Source: Platanthera guangdongensis
Lineage: Eukaryota > Streptophyta > Magnoliopsida > Asparagales > Orchidaceae
Length of the DNA: 64,000 nucleotides
Direction: 5' to 3'
Assembly: GCA_039583875.1 (NCBI GenBank)
Contig: CM077164.1
Location: 65,627,628 to 65,691,627, forward strand
A program made the position numbers and the translations under genes. Under the pieces are notes generated by a model. It saw only the letters and a list, made by a program, of their open reading frames with translations, had not been told where the DNA came from and did no database searches. Of this stretch, positions 1 to 11,655 are shown piece by piece. The first letter of the stretch is position 1, and each line of letters opens with the position of its first letter.

Positions 1-981
1 GAATTTTGAATTCCTTCTTCATTCAATGCTGACGGCCTAGAGAATAAGCAGCATTGAATAATTTCCCCAAATATCCCGTGGAAAAATGGCAGGCAATAAT
101 CCTGGAGAATATCCCAATCAATGCTCCTCTAACTGTTATATTCAGAGAATGTTAGATCATTGATTACCCAGGAATCATTGCAGTAATAATGGGGACAGGG
201 CTGGAAATGACTTAGTCTGTAATCGTCGAACAGATGACAGAAATCGTCGAACTAAGTCCACAGTTCGTCGAGCTGAGATATTGTGTTCGTCGACCAGACG
301 GCTTCTGTTCGTCGAGCTGAGTTCCATGATCGTCGAGCTGGAAACTAAACTGCTATCTCTTCTGAACTTTGCCTATTCTGTGTCTGAAGTTCGTCGAGCT
401 GGTAAATGTGTTCGTCGACTGTAGTTCAGTCTAGACTTAGAATAATTTCTGAATGAAAGTGTTGAAGTATAGAGTCCAGAATTCGTCGACCAGAGAACTG
501 GGTTCATCGAACTGAGACTACAGAACATAGTCTTGATAGAATGTTGTAGTAGTCCAAAGATTCGTCGACTAAAGAATAGAGTTCGTCGAGCTGAGAACTA
601 AGTTCGTTGACCAAAGTCTGATACTAAGGACTTAGAATATCTTGATGTTTTCTGACCATGAAGTGTTGTTGTAGTGTCCAAGCTTTCGTCGACCTGAGTA
701 CCAAGTTTGTTGAGCTCAGCTCAGAGAATTTTCTCTGAGATCGTCGAGCTGAGCACGACTATCGTCAACCTGAGTTTGACGAACATCGAAATCACTTTAC
801 AGAGTCTTGAAATCTTCTAAGTCTTGAGTCTCTAGTAGTCTTGTTGATAGCTGGTCCATGTGATATTGACTCTAAGGACTTTGCCTAGACTCTAGGATAT
901 AACTATGACCCTGGCTATACATTGTGGGTCACAAGATCATGAGTTAGTGAACCTAGCCCAAATCAAACTAGGGATCCAACA
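1..981 (-). repeat. Element A 3' LTR (partial)
   Basis: This stretch matches the right-hand LTR from about 10676 onward nearly base for base and ends in gatccaaca at 981, giving the TGTTGG start on the minus strand. The rest of the LTR (R/U5 end) is outside the window. Confidence 0.9.
224..790 (-). promoter_or_regulatory. TCGTCGA motif array in U3 of A 3' LTR
   Basis: More than a dozen copies of TCGTCGA or its complement TCGACGA, usually in the setting ttCGTCGAgctgag or tcgtcgaccaga, are spaced irregularly at roughly 20-60 bases. Several are decayed to ttcatcga or tcgttga, the changes expected from loss of methylated CpG. The intervening sequence is not repeated, so this is not a simple tandem repeat. 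The array lies in U3, upstream of the presumed TATA box of the LTR. Confidence 0.75.
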
Positions 982-994
982 ATCTCCCCCTATT
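982..994 (-). other. Element A polypurine tract
   Basis: The minus strand reads AAATAGGGGGAGA just before TGTTGGATC, the 3' LTR start. This is the usual plus-strand primer site of LTR retrotransposons. Confidence 0.85.
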
Positions 995-1176
995 TGGGTG
1001 AGGTAACTAACCACAGACTCAGACTTAAACTGAAAATAAACAAAGCAGAAAAAGCATATATCTGGCAGAGACAGATAACATATGCAGCAGATATATATAT
1101 ACATGAGCTTTGTTCAAAAAATATAAAGCAGTTATAAATAATGCAGAAAGATAAAAAGAGTTCAAAATCACTTCTT

Positions 1177-4034
1177 CTACTTCTTTTCCTTTGGCATTGC
1201 ATCCTTGCTCTTGTCTCCTGGCTTTGTAAATATTATTTCTATGTTAGGATTTGAAGCTTGCACACTGGTCATGGTCATGTCAGCAGCCCCTATAATCTTC
1301 AGAGATGTAGCCCTCGGGACAACTGCTTCTGGGTGCAACTTCATGTAGTCATCCACATTGAAAATCTTGTTAGCTCTATCAAATCTTTTAAGTTCCTCTT
1401 TCCTGTACTTTGACATGGTAGTATATTCAGAGGGATCCTTTCCTTCAGCTTTGGCCTTATTAATCAGAGAAAGGCCTACAAGTTCCTGGAACCTGGCCAT
1501 TCTAGCAGTAGTAGCTGTTTCAGGATCTTCAAAAGGAACAAGAGGAGAGGATGGTCTTTTAGAGCATTCAGCTGGTTGATTTTCAGTGGATTGTTATTAT
1601 TGTTGTTGATGTTGTTGCTACTGTTGATGTTGCTTTCCTGAAGAATATTTCATGTGCTGGCTGCTTTCATGATGAGATCTCCCTTGATGTCTTTGATATG
1701 TTTGAATAGGGGAAGATCTTTGAGAACTAGAACCTGAAGCACCAGCAGCTGGAGGAGGTGGAAGAGGTGGATCTTTTCTGTATCTATGAACTGGAGGAGG
1801 AGAGTATCTTCTGCTTTTCTTCCTCTCCTTCTACTGATTCTTGGACAGCCACATCCAAGCTGGTATCCCTTTATATGGTGTAATATTTTGAAGAATAAAA
1901 TAAGTAGTGTCATTGTTTGTATTAGGCTTAGGAGCAGGAGGAGGAGCTTTTCTTTTCTTAGATACTGGCTTCCTCTTTGGTTCATGATCAGATTCATCAT
2001 CATCATCCTCATCATCACTATCCTCATCATCAGATCTTTGAGGATTATCATATAAAGCATTCAGAGCCTTCAGTGCCTTAGCAGAAATGATAGGCTTATC
2101 AGGTTGAGAAGGAGCTTGAGCAGGAATATCAACAAGAACTGGAGGAGAAGCCATAGAAGAAGCTGGAGTGTCATCAACTCTGACAGTGCTTTCAGCAGCT
2201 ACCTTTTCCTCTTGTTGAATGTCAGCGAAGATCACATCATCTAGATCTGGCAATGGAGAGTCATCCATGACATAACTAGGAGCAGAAGAAAATGCTGAAG
2301 GAGCTGGAATAACTATGGGCTCAGGAACAGCAAAACTATCACTAAGTTGCTTTACAACTTGTGGACTTACTTGGGATGTATATGGTACAATAGCCAAGGA
2401 TTGCTCAGTAGTATGATCTGCTGTAAGACATTTCAAAACTGCAAATTCAAAATTCTTCAACAAATTCTCTAAATCAACTATGGGATTAATGATGAAATCA
2501 CCACCAGTAGTTATTTTCTCAGAGACTGACTCTTCCAAGTCCATGTCAGTATCAATAAGATTAATAAAATCAATATCATCTGTATCAATATAATCTGTAC
2601 AATCTGCTGCAACTATTGCTGCCTCTGCTACTGGAGCTGCTATTACTAGAACTACTGCAGCTTCATCATCAGACATCTCCCCCTACATGGTTTTAGTAAG
2701 ACCTGAAGCCAGGCCCCTGACTAAAGATGTGGCAGTAGTGAGGGCAGAGATCTGTGCAGATAGGGTAGTAATTGAAGTAGCAAGAGGTGTAATGGCCTCT
2801 GCTATTAGTGTTTTGAGAAGGGGAGTGAGGAGGGCAGTGAGAGAAGTAATTGTTGAGGTGTCCAATGGTGGAGTGGGAGATGGTGTTGCATAAGGTGTAG
2901 AAGTGGGAACTGTGGGAGGGATAGGAAGTGGAGCATCTAGTATGTGAACATCTGGAGTGGATTCATGTTGAGGGATGGTAGATGTTGATGAGGATGGATG
3001 GGTGACATCTTCCTTGTGGGTGTTTGGAGGAAAAGGGGAATTGGGAGGTGATGGTGGTATGTTGAAAAATGGTATGGAGGATAAAGGAGGAGGAAGTGGA
3101 TATGATGGAGGAGTTGGTGCTGGTGAAGCATGTGGTGATTCTGGTGGATTAGGAGGTTGAGTAGGGGATGATGGAGGTGTGGGAGAGGGATGGATTTGTG
3201 TTGCTGGAAGGGGGCTTGAAGAGATGGTGGTGTTGGATGAATCTCTTCAGTAAGTTGGGGAGTGTCTTTAACAGCCCTGGTGCCTTCAGAAGCTGGGGTG
3301 GAAGAGGTAGAAGCCTTGGATGGATTAGGTATGGTCCTCTCCCACCTGCCAAACAAGGCACAGGTAAGCCTTTTCGTGGCATTAATGAATATGGTCTGGG
3401 AGACCAGGGATTCAGCAGCCTTCTCCTTTAGGAAGATCCCTAGGATCCTTCCAAAACACACTTCTTTCTTATTATTTTTCTTCTTTATCAGATCAAAGAG
3501 GATCTGAGCCCAATCCACTTGCTTCTTATTTATCACTGCATACATGACCAAGAACTGATGCCTTGTGATGTAGTCATGGGCAGTATGCTTGCCAAGCAAG
3601 TCCTTCCCAACAATGTCTTCCAGAAACTTGTATGTTGCAGACAGATGTTTCTTCAACAATTTATTTGGGTTGTCACCAACATAACCCATCAGATTTAGCA
3701 TCATATCAAACTCTTCAGAATCAATTTCTAATTCCTCTTCTCCATTTGTCAAACCAAAGATTTCAGTTAAAATTGCGGGAGTTAAGGAAACAGTGTTACC
3801 CGCGATTGATCCCGTCATAGTATTGTCTTCAGAAGTGGATGAAGTATAGTCCCATTCTCTGATTTTTGTTCCTGCCAACTTTATCCTTGTAGTCATCAGG
3901 TTCTTCAAATTCTATTCTTCCAGAAGTTCCAGAATATATAGAAAGATTGGATCCGAGTGCTGGAACGATTCGAAGTCGACATCAAATCCGGTGTCAAATT
4001 TCATAGCGGCTAGAGCTCTTGCTGGAATCGCCAT
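1177..4034 (-). pseudogene. Element A extra (env-like) ORF, decayed
   Basis: I place the start at the ATG at 4034, which lies in one frame with the conserved part; a TAG at 3912-3914 now interrupts it. The order is: an N-terminal globular domain (about 3900-3350; it includes TEIFGL, AHDYITRHQFLVMYAV and ending LFGRWERTI), a proline/serine-rich linker reached after a frame change near 3250, a leucine-rich stretch (2865-2690), an acidic middle region, a run of Asp/Glu followed by the basic cluster KRKPVSKKRK (about 1990-1930), a Gln-rich segment with stops, and a C-terminal piece ending at 1177. The N-terminal domain resembles that of the extra ORF of element B2. No signal peptide or membrane segment is visible, so a true envelope protein is unlikely; a nuclear protein is the better guess. 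Sirevirus family members are known to carry an env-like ORF here. Function unknown. Confidence 0.7.
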
Positions 4035-4159
4035 GGAATCACCTGCAAAAGAGAGAAACGATGATCAAGTGCAAGAGAATAGAAAGCTCTGGACGGAGGT
4101 CGAAGAAAACCTAGATATAAGGTTTTCCAGAATATGAATAGACAAACTCCGTTCCACGA

Positions 4160-4420
4160 AAACAAAAATAATTCTTCGAACTGAGTTCGATGAAATGATT
4201 TAGAAGTAAATAATTCGTCGATCTCATCCTAAAGAATTGAAGACAATTCGTCGAGCACCGTTCGACGAATATCTTCTAAATCAAGTTCGTCGATCTCCGG
4301 TCGACGAAAATTATTTCACTCACAGAGAGTTCGTCGTCCTCTATTTGACGAAGATCTCTCAAACCTTCCCCGGTTCATCGAACTCTGTTCGACGAACTTT
4401 GGAAAATTCGTCGAGTGTAG
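4160..4420 (-). promoter_or_regulatory. TCGTCGA motif array between pol and extra ORF of A
   Basis: About ten copies of TCGTCGA/TCGACGA, some decayed, fill the gap between the original pol stop (4428-4430) and the extra ORF start (4034). The motif is the same one found in the LTR. A TATA-like stretch (cttatatcta on the minus strand, near 4120) follows the array and precedes the ATG by about 85 bases. The placement suggests an internal promoter for the extra ORF; that is inference. Confidence 0.55.
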
Positions 4421-4427
4421 ACAGAAC

Positions 4428-7400
4428 TTAAATTAAATCTTCTACATTTATCATTCCAAGCTGATTTATAAAGAATACATGATTTTTCTCATCCAGAGGT
4501 TAGGTGAATATATCAGCTCTTTGTAAATCAGTGTAGATATAGACAAGATTAATTTTGTTTTTGTCTACACACTCTCTAATGAAATGATGCCTAATGTTTA
4601 TATGCTTTGTCCTACTGCGATGGACTGGATTCTGTGCTATGGCTATAGCACTTGTATTATCATAAAGTAGAGTTGAATTATTTAAGTTAAGACCATAGTC
4701 TAGTAGTTGGTTTTGTATCCATAGCATCTGTGAGCAACAGCTACCAGCTACAATGTATTCTGCCTCAGCAGTGGAGGTTGACATAGAGGATTGCTTTTTA
4801 CAAAACCAGGACACTAATCTCATACCAAGGAACAGGCAAGTTCCTGAGGTACTTTTTTTGTCCACCCTGCATCCAGCAAAATCAGCATCTGAGTATCCAG
4901 TTAACTCAAATTCTGATTTTGTGGGATACCATAGGCCTAGACTAGGACAACCCTTTATATATCTCAAAATTCTTTTTAGGAAAATAAGGTGAGATACTTT
5001 TGGGTTCACCTGAAACCTAGCACAAAGGCATGCGAGAAATATGATATCAGGTCTACTAGTTGTGAGATATAGTAGGGACCCAACAATGCCCCTATAAAGT
5101 TTCTGATCTACAGGTTTCCCTGATGCATCAGAGTCAATCACAACATTTATAGCCATAGGTGTTTTCCTTGCTGAGGCATCAGCCATCCCAAACTTCTTTA
5201 TTAGCTCTTTAGCATATTTAACTTGGGAGATGAAGATGCCATCAGGGAGCTGTTTCACTTGCAGACCAAGGAAATAGGAAAGCTCACCCATGCTACTCAT
5301 TTCAAATTTGGAATGCATGAGGTCAGAAAACCTCTTGCACAATTTTGAATCAGTAGAGCCAAAGATGATGTCATCCACATATATTTGTACTAACAAGATT
5401 TGGTCCCTATGATGTCCAGTGAAAAGTGTTTTATCTACTATGCCTCTAATGAATTTATGCTCTAATAAAAAGCTTGCTAGGGTCTCATACCAAGCTCTTG
5501 GAGCTTGATTTAGACCATAGAGGGCTTTATGCAACTTGAATACATGCAAAGAATGAGTTGAAGAGACAAAACCTGGAGGTTGTTCAACATAAACCTCTTC
5601 TTTTACTACTCCATTAAAGAATGCACTCTTCACATCCATTTGGTAGACCTTGAATTTCTTGTAGGCTGTATATGCTAGGAATATTCTTATGGCTTCTAAC
5701 GTTGCAACAGGAGCAAAGGTTTGATCATAATCTATTCCTTCCTCTTGCCTGTAGCCTTGAGCAACAAGCCTATCCTTGTTTCTCACAATAACTCCTTGGG
5801 CATCAAGCTTATTTCTGTATACCAATTTGATTCCAATAACTGGGTAGTTTTGTTGTCTTGGAACCAAATCCCAAACTCTACATCTCTCAAACTGATTTAA
5901 TTCCTCCTGTATTGCAATGATCCAGTGGGGATCTTGCTCTGCATCTTGAATGGATTGAGGTTCAATCTTAGAGAGAAAACAAGCATGCATCACATCTTGA
6001 TTGAGTTGATGCCTTGTTTGTACACCTACTGATATGTCTCCAATCACTTGAGATCTTGGGTGATCCCTAAGTGTGACAAGATCAGTGGATGGAGTTGGTT
6101 GTGTAACAGTATTTAAAACCAATTCCTCTTGTGGAATTATGTTGGCTATTGGAGAAGAGTCAATCCCTTCAATGCTTTCTTCTTCACTATCTTCATTGAC
6201 TTGTGGAGAGGGATGAGTTGGAACCCCTTGGGTAAGGTTTAGGTCATCCAGCTTCTCGCACAAGTGAGGTACCTGCAGAGAGTTACTGGTAGAAACTTCT
6301 TTCTCCTTGCAATACATGTTAGTCTCATCAAAGCTTACATGAATTGATTCCTCAATTTTCAGTGATGATTTATTAAAGACCCTATAGGCTTTGCTTACTT
6401 GGAAATATCCTAGAAAATTTCCCACTTCAGCCTTACCCTCAAACTTTCTAATGTATTTTTTGTTGTTATTATGTATATAACAGGTACAACCAAATACTTT
6501 AAAATAGTTGATTTTAGGTTTCTTCCCTTTAAGCAATTCATAGGGAGTCCTGTTCTTTAGTTTGTGAATTAAGCTTCTGTTTAGGACATAGTTTCAGTGT
6601 GTACAACCTCAGCCCAAAATGTTAGTGGCATGTATGCATCAGCAAGCAATGTACCCGCAGCTTCAATGAGTGTCCTATTTTTCCTTTCTACTACCCCATT
6701 TTGTTAAGGATTTATAGGAGCTGAGAAGCAATGCCTGATACCTTCCTTCTCATAGAACTCATGCATAAGAAGAGACTCAAACTTTGTGCCATGATGACTT
6801 CTGATCAATGCAAAATGAGTAGAGAACTCAATCTGTATGGTCCTGAGAAACTCTGTAAGAACCTTGAAGGTATCTGACTTAGATCTCAGAAAAAATACCC
6901 AAGTGAACCTTGAGAAGACATCCACAATGACTAAGGTATAGGATTTCCCTCCTAGGCTTTGAACAACTATGGGTCCAAAAAGATCCATGTGTAGCAAATA
7001 CAAAATCTTAGGTGAATCACTTTTATTAATGGATTTGAAACTAGATTTAGTTTGCTTGCCTAATTGACAAGCCCTGCAAAGGCCTTCCTTCTTGTAGGGA
7101 CCAGGAGGTAGACCTCTAATAAGGTTGTCTTTAGATAGCCTAGCAATATTTTTCAGATTTACATGACCTAGTCTTTTATGCCATAAATCATTTTGGTTAC
7201 TAGTTAAATTAAGTAAACAGATATCAGAAGTGGCAGATAGAAAATCAACTAAGTATATGTTGCCTTGTCTATTTCCAATTAAAACAGGTTTGTTTCCTTT
7301 AGATGAAATAATACAAGAGCTAGAGTTAAACGTTACCTGACAACCTTCATCACAAAGTTGACTTATTGAGATGAGGTTATGTTTGAGTCCTCTTACATAT

Positions 7401-7603
7401 GTTACTTTCTTGAATGTAACTACTCCAATCTTCACTACTCCATATCCTTCAGACTGGCCACTTTTTGAATCACCAAAGATCACCTTTGTCCCTAGCTTGG
7501 ACTTGTAATTGGTGAGATTGTCCTTGCTACCTGTCATGTGTTTGGAGCATCCACTGTCCAGGTACCATGGCTGATTTACTCCTGGACAGCTCTTCTCATG
7601 CAA
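4428..7603 (-). pseudogene. pol: Element A pol: protease, integrase, reverse transcriptase, RNase H
   Basis: Protease shows WYLDSGCSKHMTG near the start. The integrase zinc-binding HHCC region (WHKRLGH... CRACQLGK) is followed by the core beginning LHMDLFGP; the second catalytic region reads RSHHGTKF where family members have an Asp (RSDHGTEF), so a catalytic Asp is lost. NP*QNG at 6703 is a stop replacing Gln. A short frame break lies at 6540-6700. Reverse transcriptase is well preserved, with [10 protein letters not shown], and RNase H with [10 protein letters not shown]. The reading frame stops at 4500 (ADIFT*), but the frame continues PLDEKNHVFF... to a TAA at 4428-4430, which I take as the original end. 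The copy cannot encode an active integrase. Confidence 0.9.
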
Positions 7604-7612
7604 TGAAAATAG

Positions 7613-9733
7613 TTAAAAATTCCTGACCCAGGTTACCTTGGATCCTTTGTTTTGTTGATATGAAAAGCTGGATATAACTGAAAATTCTGGTTGGGATTTA
7701 TATCCTAGAGGGTGATATCTTCTACGTGGTATAACCCAATCATCTAGAGGATTAAAATCTTTTCTAGAATTATTTAAGTTGTCGTTATAGTTAAAATTTT
7801 GGTTAAGTCTTTCTGGGTTCGACGAATTTCTGTAAGTTCGTCGACCAGAGTTCGACGAATTGGGTTGAGATCGTCGATCTCTGCCCAGAGAATGAACATA
7901 TTCATTTTCTGTGCCGCACGTTCGTCGACCTTTGCTCGACGAACCATACAAAGTTCGTTGATCGCAGTTAGACGAATGATTATTATTGAAGTTTGCGTTC
8001 AGAGATCGTCATTCTAAGTTCAACGATCTGTTCCTATATCGTCGATCTGAGTTCGACGATAACTGCCGAACATTGTTATTTTTATCATTCTTCTGGTTTT
8101 TAATTTTGTACTTAGCTTCAATTTGTTCTAGAATTTTTTTAACCTTATTTACTTGTTCAGTGTTTTTCTTTCCTTTATCAGAGATAAAATTTACAGGTTT
8201 TTAAAGATGATTCCTTTGGATTAGGGTTGGTTCACTGGATGTGGCTCCTAATCCTAATCTGCAGTTATTTGTTCTAGCATTTACTATGTTGGTTATATCT
8301 AGCAATTTCAAACTTCTGCCATTTAATGATTCTTCTAATATCTTAGCTTTGCGAAGTTCTGATTTCCGAAAAGTAATTTGTCCATTTGCAAATTTAAGTT
8401 CACTTGATAGATTTGCATTTTCAAAAGTGATTTTATCTAGCTCATTCAATTTATATCTGAGAAGTTTGATTTCCTTCTCAGAGCTTATCAAATCTAAGCA
8501 TAAGTTTTTAAATTCAAATTTAAATTCATCAGATTCAAAATTATAAGATGTTATTACCTGATCTTCAGCTGATAGGTTTTCTTCATTATCAGATTCATCT
8601 GTATCTGATCTGCTACTGCTTGCATCAATTGCTATGAGGCAAACCTCCTTTGCCTTGGCCTCCTCTTCTTCTTCACTGGAGCTTGAAGATGTGGATTCAT
8701 CTTCTGTGTCACTCCATGTTTCAGCCACAAATCCTTTGTCCTTCTTTTTGTGCTTGCTGGAAGAGGGCTTACTGTAGTGCTTGCTTCTTGATTCCTTCTC
8801 TCTTCTTATTTCCTTCCTTTGATTTTCAGGACATTCAGACATTAAATGTCTTGGTTTCCTGCACCCAAAACACACTACCTCTTTAGTGGGGGGTTTTGTC
8901 ATACCTTGACTGGCTGTCATTTCTGGATGACTTCCTTGTGAAGTCTTTCCTTGCCATTTTGAAGAATCTCATGGCAAAGAGACTCATTAGCTCTTCATTG
9001 ACTATTGGGGCTTCAGTTTCTTCAGCAGCCATGAATGCAATGGATTGTTCTTTCCTTGCTAGAGGAGGAGTCCTGTGTTTGACTACTTCTCTGGACTTGA
9101 TTAGCTGCTCATAAGATTTGAGCTTTCCCAGGAGAGATTCAGTTGAAATCTCATTCAAGCTTCTAGCCTCTTTGATTGGCCAGATTCTGGTGTCCTATGA
9201 GCTTGGGAAGCACATTAGGATCTTGTCATTCACTTCAGTCAAGTTGATTTCTTTATCTAAGGTCCTTAGCTCACTGATGATGGAGCTAAGCCTGTTGTAC
9301 ATCACTTCAACAATTTCTGTCTCATCCTTCTTGAAGTTTCATATTGTGTGATGAGGTTTGATCTTCTATCTTTCCTCTCATCTGCTGAGCCAGCAACCAT
9401 TTGATTGAGTGAATCCCAGATTGATTTTGTAGAGGTGCACTCAGCCACCTTCTGAAATATGTCATCTGACATAGTCTGAGCCAATATGTTCATGGCTTTG
9501 GCATCATCAATCTTTGCTTTCTTCTGGGCTTCAGTCCACTCAGGTGGTGGGACTGCATTATTGCTGGAATATGTTGTAGATGCAAATGCCTGTGGGGGAC
9601 CTGTCAAAATAGAGTTGTAGATTTCTTCATCAATAAAGTTCATGTACAACTTGATTCTTGCCTTCCAGATGGCAAACCTATTAAGGTTGCAAACTGGAGG
9701 TCTGGTTCTTGCATAATCCTTGTTTTATGCCAT
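7613..9733 (-). pseudogene. gag: Element A gag, decayed
   Basis: The start is the ATG at 9733, about 90 bases after the primer site; codon 3 is now TAA. The N-terminal capsid-like part (KARIKLYMNFIDEEIY, then IWDSLNQM) is followed by a frame break near 9300-9160, a CCHC zinc knuckle (CFGCRKPRHLMSECP, about 8865), a Ser/Glu-rich segment, a coiled-coil stretch, and a Ser/Asn/Arg-rich C-terminal region (8070-7800). The C-terminal region is encoded by a TCGTCGA motif array. Stops lie at 8201 and near 8000. A TAA at 7613 separates gag from pol in the same frame. Confidence 0.85.
7818..8062 (-). repeat. TCGTCGA motif array inside gag coding sequence of A
   Basis: Around ten TCGTCGA/TCGACGA units or decayed forms lie within the C-terminal part of gag, where they encode Ser-Ser-Asn and Arg-Arg runs. 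The density is as high as in the LTR array, in a region that must also be translated. Confidence 0.65.
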
Positions 9734-9828
9734 GGCTGTGTTTATAATCTAAATGAAAATGAAATAATGTTTAGATCTAACAAAGGATCTTTGGTTTAAG
9801 GTTTAGCTTGTACAACCAAAGGAACCTC

Positions 9829-9839
9829 CTCTGATACCA
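9829..9839 (-). other. Element A primer-binding site (Met-tRNA type)
   Basis: The minus strand reads TGGTATCAGAG, complementary to the 3' end of initiator-Met tRNA, 13 bases after the 5' LTR end. Confidence 0.85.
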
Positions 9840-10642
9840 ATTGAAAGTGATGTGTTAGATCTAATATACTCTAGAGGGGGGGTGAATAGAGTATTTGTAG
9901 GTCCTTATAAAACTATTACTGTTCTGCTGTAATTAAAAGGGTGCAGAATTAAACTAAAGTAAATAAACACACAACAGTCCTAAAAACACAAGCACAGCAA
10001 GATCAAAAAGAAAAAGGGCAACCAGACGACACAAGAAATTTTATAGTGGTTCCCCAACCTGGGTACATCCACTCTTCTACCACCCTGGTAGGAATCCACT
10101 CAGGTTTTTGATCAGGTGCCTGACACAAATGAGCTTTTGATCAGGTGCTCAAAAACCAAATCCTCAAGTCTTTTGATCAGGTGACTTGTAACCAGGAATC
10201 ACTTTTGAAGGGAGATGACAACCCTTTATAGAGGTGGGGATGAGTGAGTGATGAAAGTCTTCTTTTCTCAATCACAATGAGAAGACTATGTGGATTCAGT
10301 GATGTTGTCAAAGCTCCCCCTGAGATGTAGAAGAGTTTAGGAGAACTGGAGCTTTGCACAGGGTGATAAGCCTTCAAGCTTTCAGCCTTGATCAGAGAGA
10401 TCTTCAGGAACTTCTTTGACAGATGGAAGATTTGTTGTCCTGTGAAGTGTCCTAGAGAGTTTGAAGAATGAAGACTCTTGATATTTGAATGATTGTTCTT
10501 CTTCTTCAATATCAGAAATCTTGTGTCAGACTGAGAGCAGACAGGTTGAGTTTTTCTTGTCTGATTCAGTAATCTTCTCTTTGGATATTTTTGACTATCT
10601 TTCTATCTGTCTCATATACTATCAGGAAAGAGAGTAAAATCT

Positions 10643-10655
10643 CTTTTTATATTTT
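10643..10655 (-). promoter_or_regulatory. Probable TATA box of element A LTR
   Basis: The minus strand reads AATATAAAAAGAG, about 240 bases downstream of the motif array in the direction of transcription, the expected place for a U3/R promoter. Confidence 0.5.
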
Positions 10656-10896
10656 CTGGGGAAATTGGTCTTTCGAATTTTGAATTCCTTCTTCATTCAA
10701 TGCTGACGGCATAGAGAATAAGCAGCATTGAATAATTTCCCCAACTGTCCCGTGAAAAAATGGCAGACAATAATCCTGGAGGATATCCCAATCAATGCTC
10801 CTCTAACGGTTATATTTAGAGAATGTTAGATCATTGATTACCCATTAATCATTGCAGTAATAATGGGGACAGGGTTGGAAATGACTTAGTCTAGAA

Positions 10897-11455
10897 TCGT
10901 CGAACAGATGACAGAAATCGTCGAACTGAGTCCACAGCTCGTCGAGCTGAGATGTTGTGTTCGTCCACCAAACAGCTTCTATTCATCGAGCTGAGTTCCA
11001 TGATCGTCGAGCTGGAAACTGAACTGTTGTCTCTTCTAAACTTTGTCTATTCTGTGTCTAAAGTTCGTCGAGCTGGTAAATGTGTTCGTCGACTGGAGTT
11101 CAGTCTGGACTTAGAATAATTTCTGAATGAAAGTGTTGAAGTACAAAGTCCAGAATTCGTCGACCAAAGAACTGGGTTCGTCGAACTGAGACTAGAGAAC
11201 AAAGTCTTGAAAGAATGTTGTAGTAGTCCAAAGATTCGTCGACCAAAGAATAGAGTTCGTCGAGCGGAGAACTAAGTTCGTCGACCAAAGTCTGATACTA
11301 AGGACTTAGAATATCTTGATGTTTTCTGAACTTGAAGTGTCATTGTAGTGTCCAAGTTTTCGTCGACCTAAGTACCAAGTTCGTCGAGATCAGCTCAGAG
11401 AATTTTCTCTGTGATCGTCGAGCTGAGCACGACTATCATCGACCTAAGTTCGACG
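10897..11455 (-). promoter_or_regulatory. TCGTCGA motif array in U3 of A 5' LTR
   Basis: Same array as in the 3' LTR, with position-for-position matches. Individual units differ between the two LTRs by CG to TG/CA changes, showing independent decay after insertion. Confidence 0.75.
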
Positions 11456-11655
11456 AACGTCGAACTCACTTTATAGAGTCTTGAAATCTTCTAATTCTTG
11501 AGTCTCTGGCAGTCTTGTTGATAGTTGGTCCATGTGATATTGACTCTAAGGACTTTGCCTAGACTCTAGGACACAACTATGACCCTGGCTATACATTGTG
11601 GGTCACAAGATTCTAAGTTAGTGAACCTAGCCCAAATCAAACTAGAGATCCAACA

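Larger units (their letters stand above)
1..11655 (-). mobile_element. Element A: Copia LTR retrotransposon, Sirevirus-like, with extra ORF
   Basis: The order on the minus strand is 5' LTR, Met-tRNA-type primer site, gag, protease, integrase, reverse transcriptase, RNase H, motif array, extra ORF, polypurine tract and 3' LTR. Integrase before reverse transcriptase identifies Copia; a long gag with a zinc knuckle and an extra ORF after pol fits the Sirevirus lineage. The 3' LTR runs off the left edge. It is inserted into an F-family LTR: the base after its right end starts aggtg, and the homologous unoccupied site near 17369-17373 reads the same, as expected for a 5-bp target duplication whose other copy lies outside the window. 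All ORFs carry stops or frameshifts, so the copy is not autonomous now. Confidence 0.9.
9853..11655 (-). repeat. Element A 5' LTR
   Basis: About 1.8 kb, starting TGTTGGATC and ending GATCTAACA on the minus strand, which gives a short inverted end pair. From 10676 rightward it matches 1-981. The inner boundary is placed by the inverted end and the primer site; it could be shifted by a few bases because the matching part of the other LTR is outside the window. Short ORFs here are not believed. Confidence 0.85.

Noticed and set aside
1177..4034. Extra ORF as a true envelope glycoprotein
   Set aside because: No signal peptide, no hydrophobic anchor; strongly acidic and basic runs instead.
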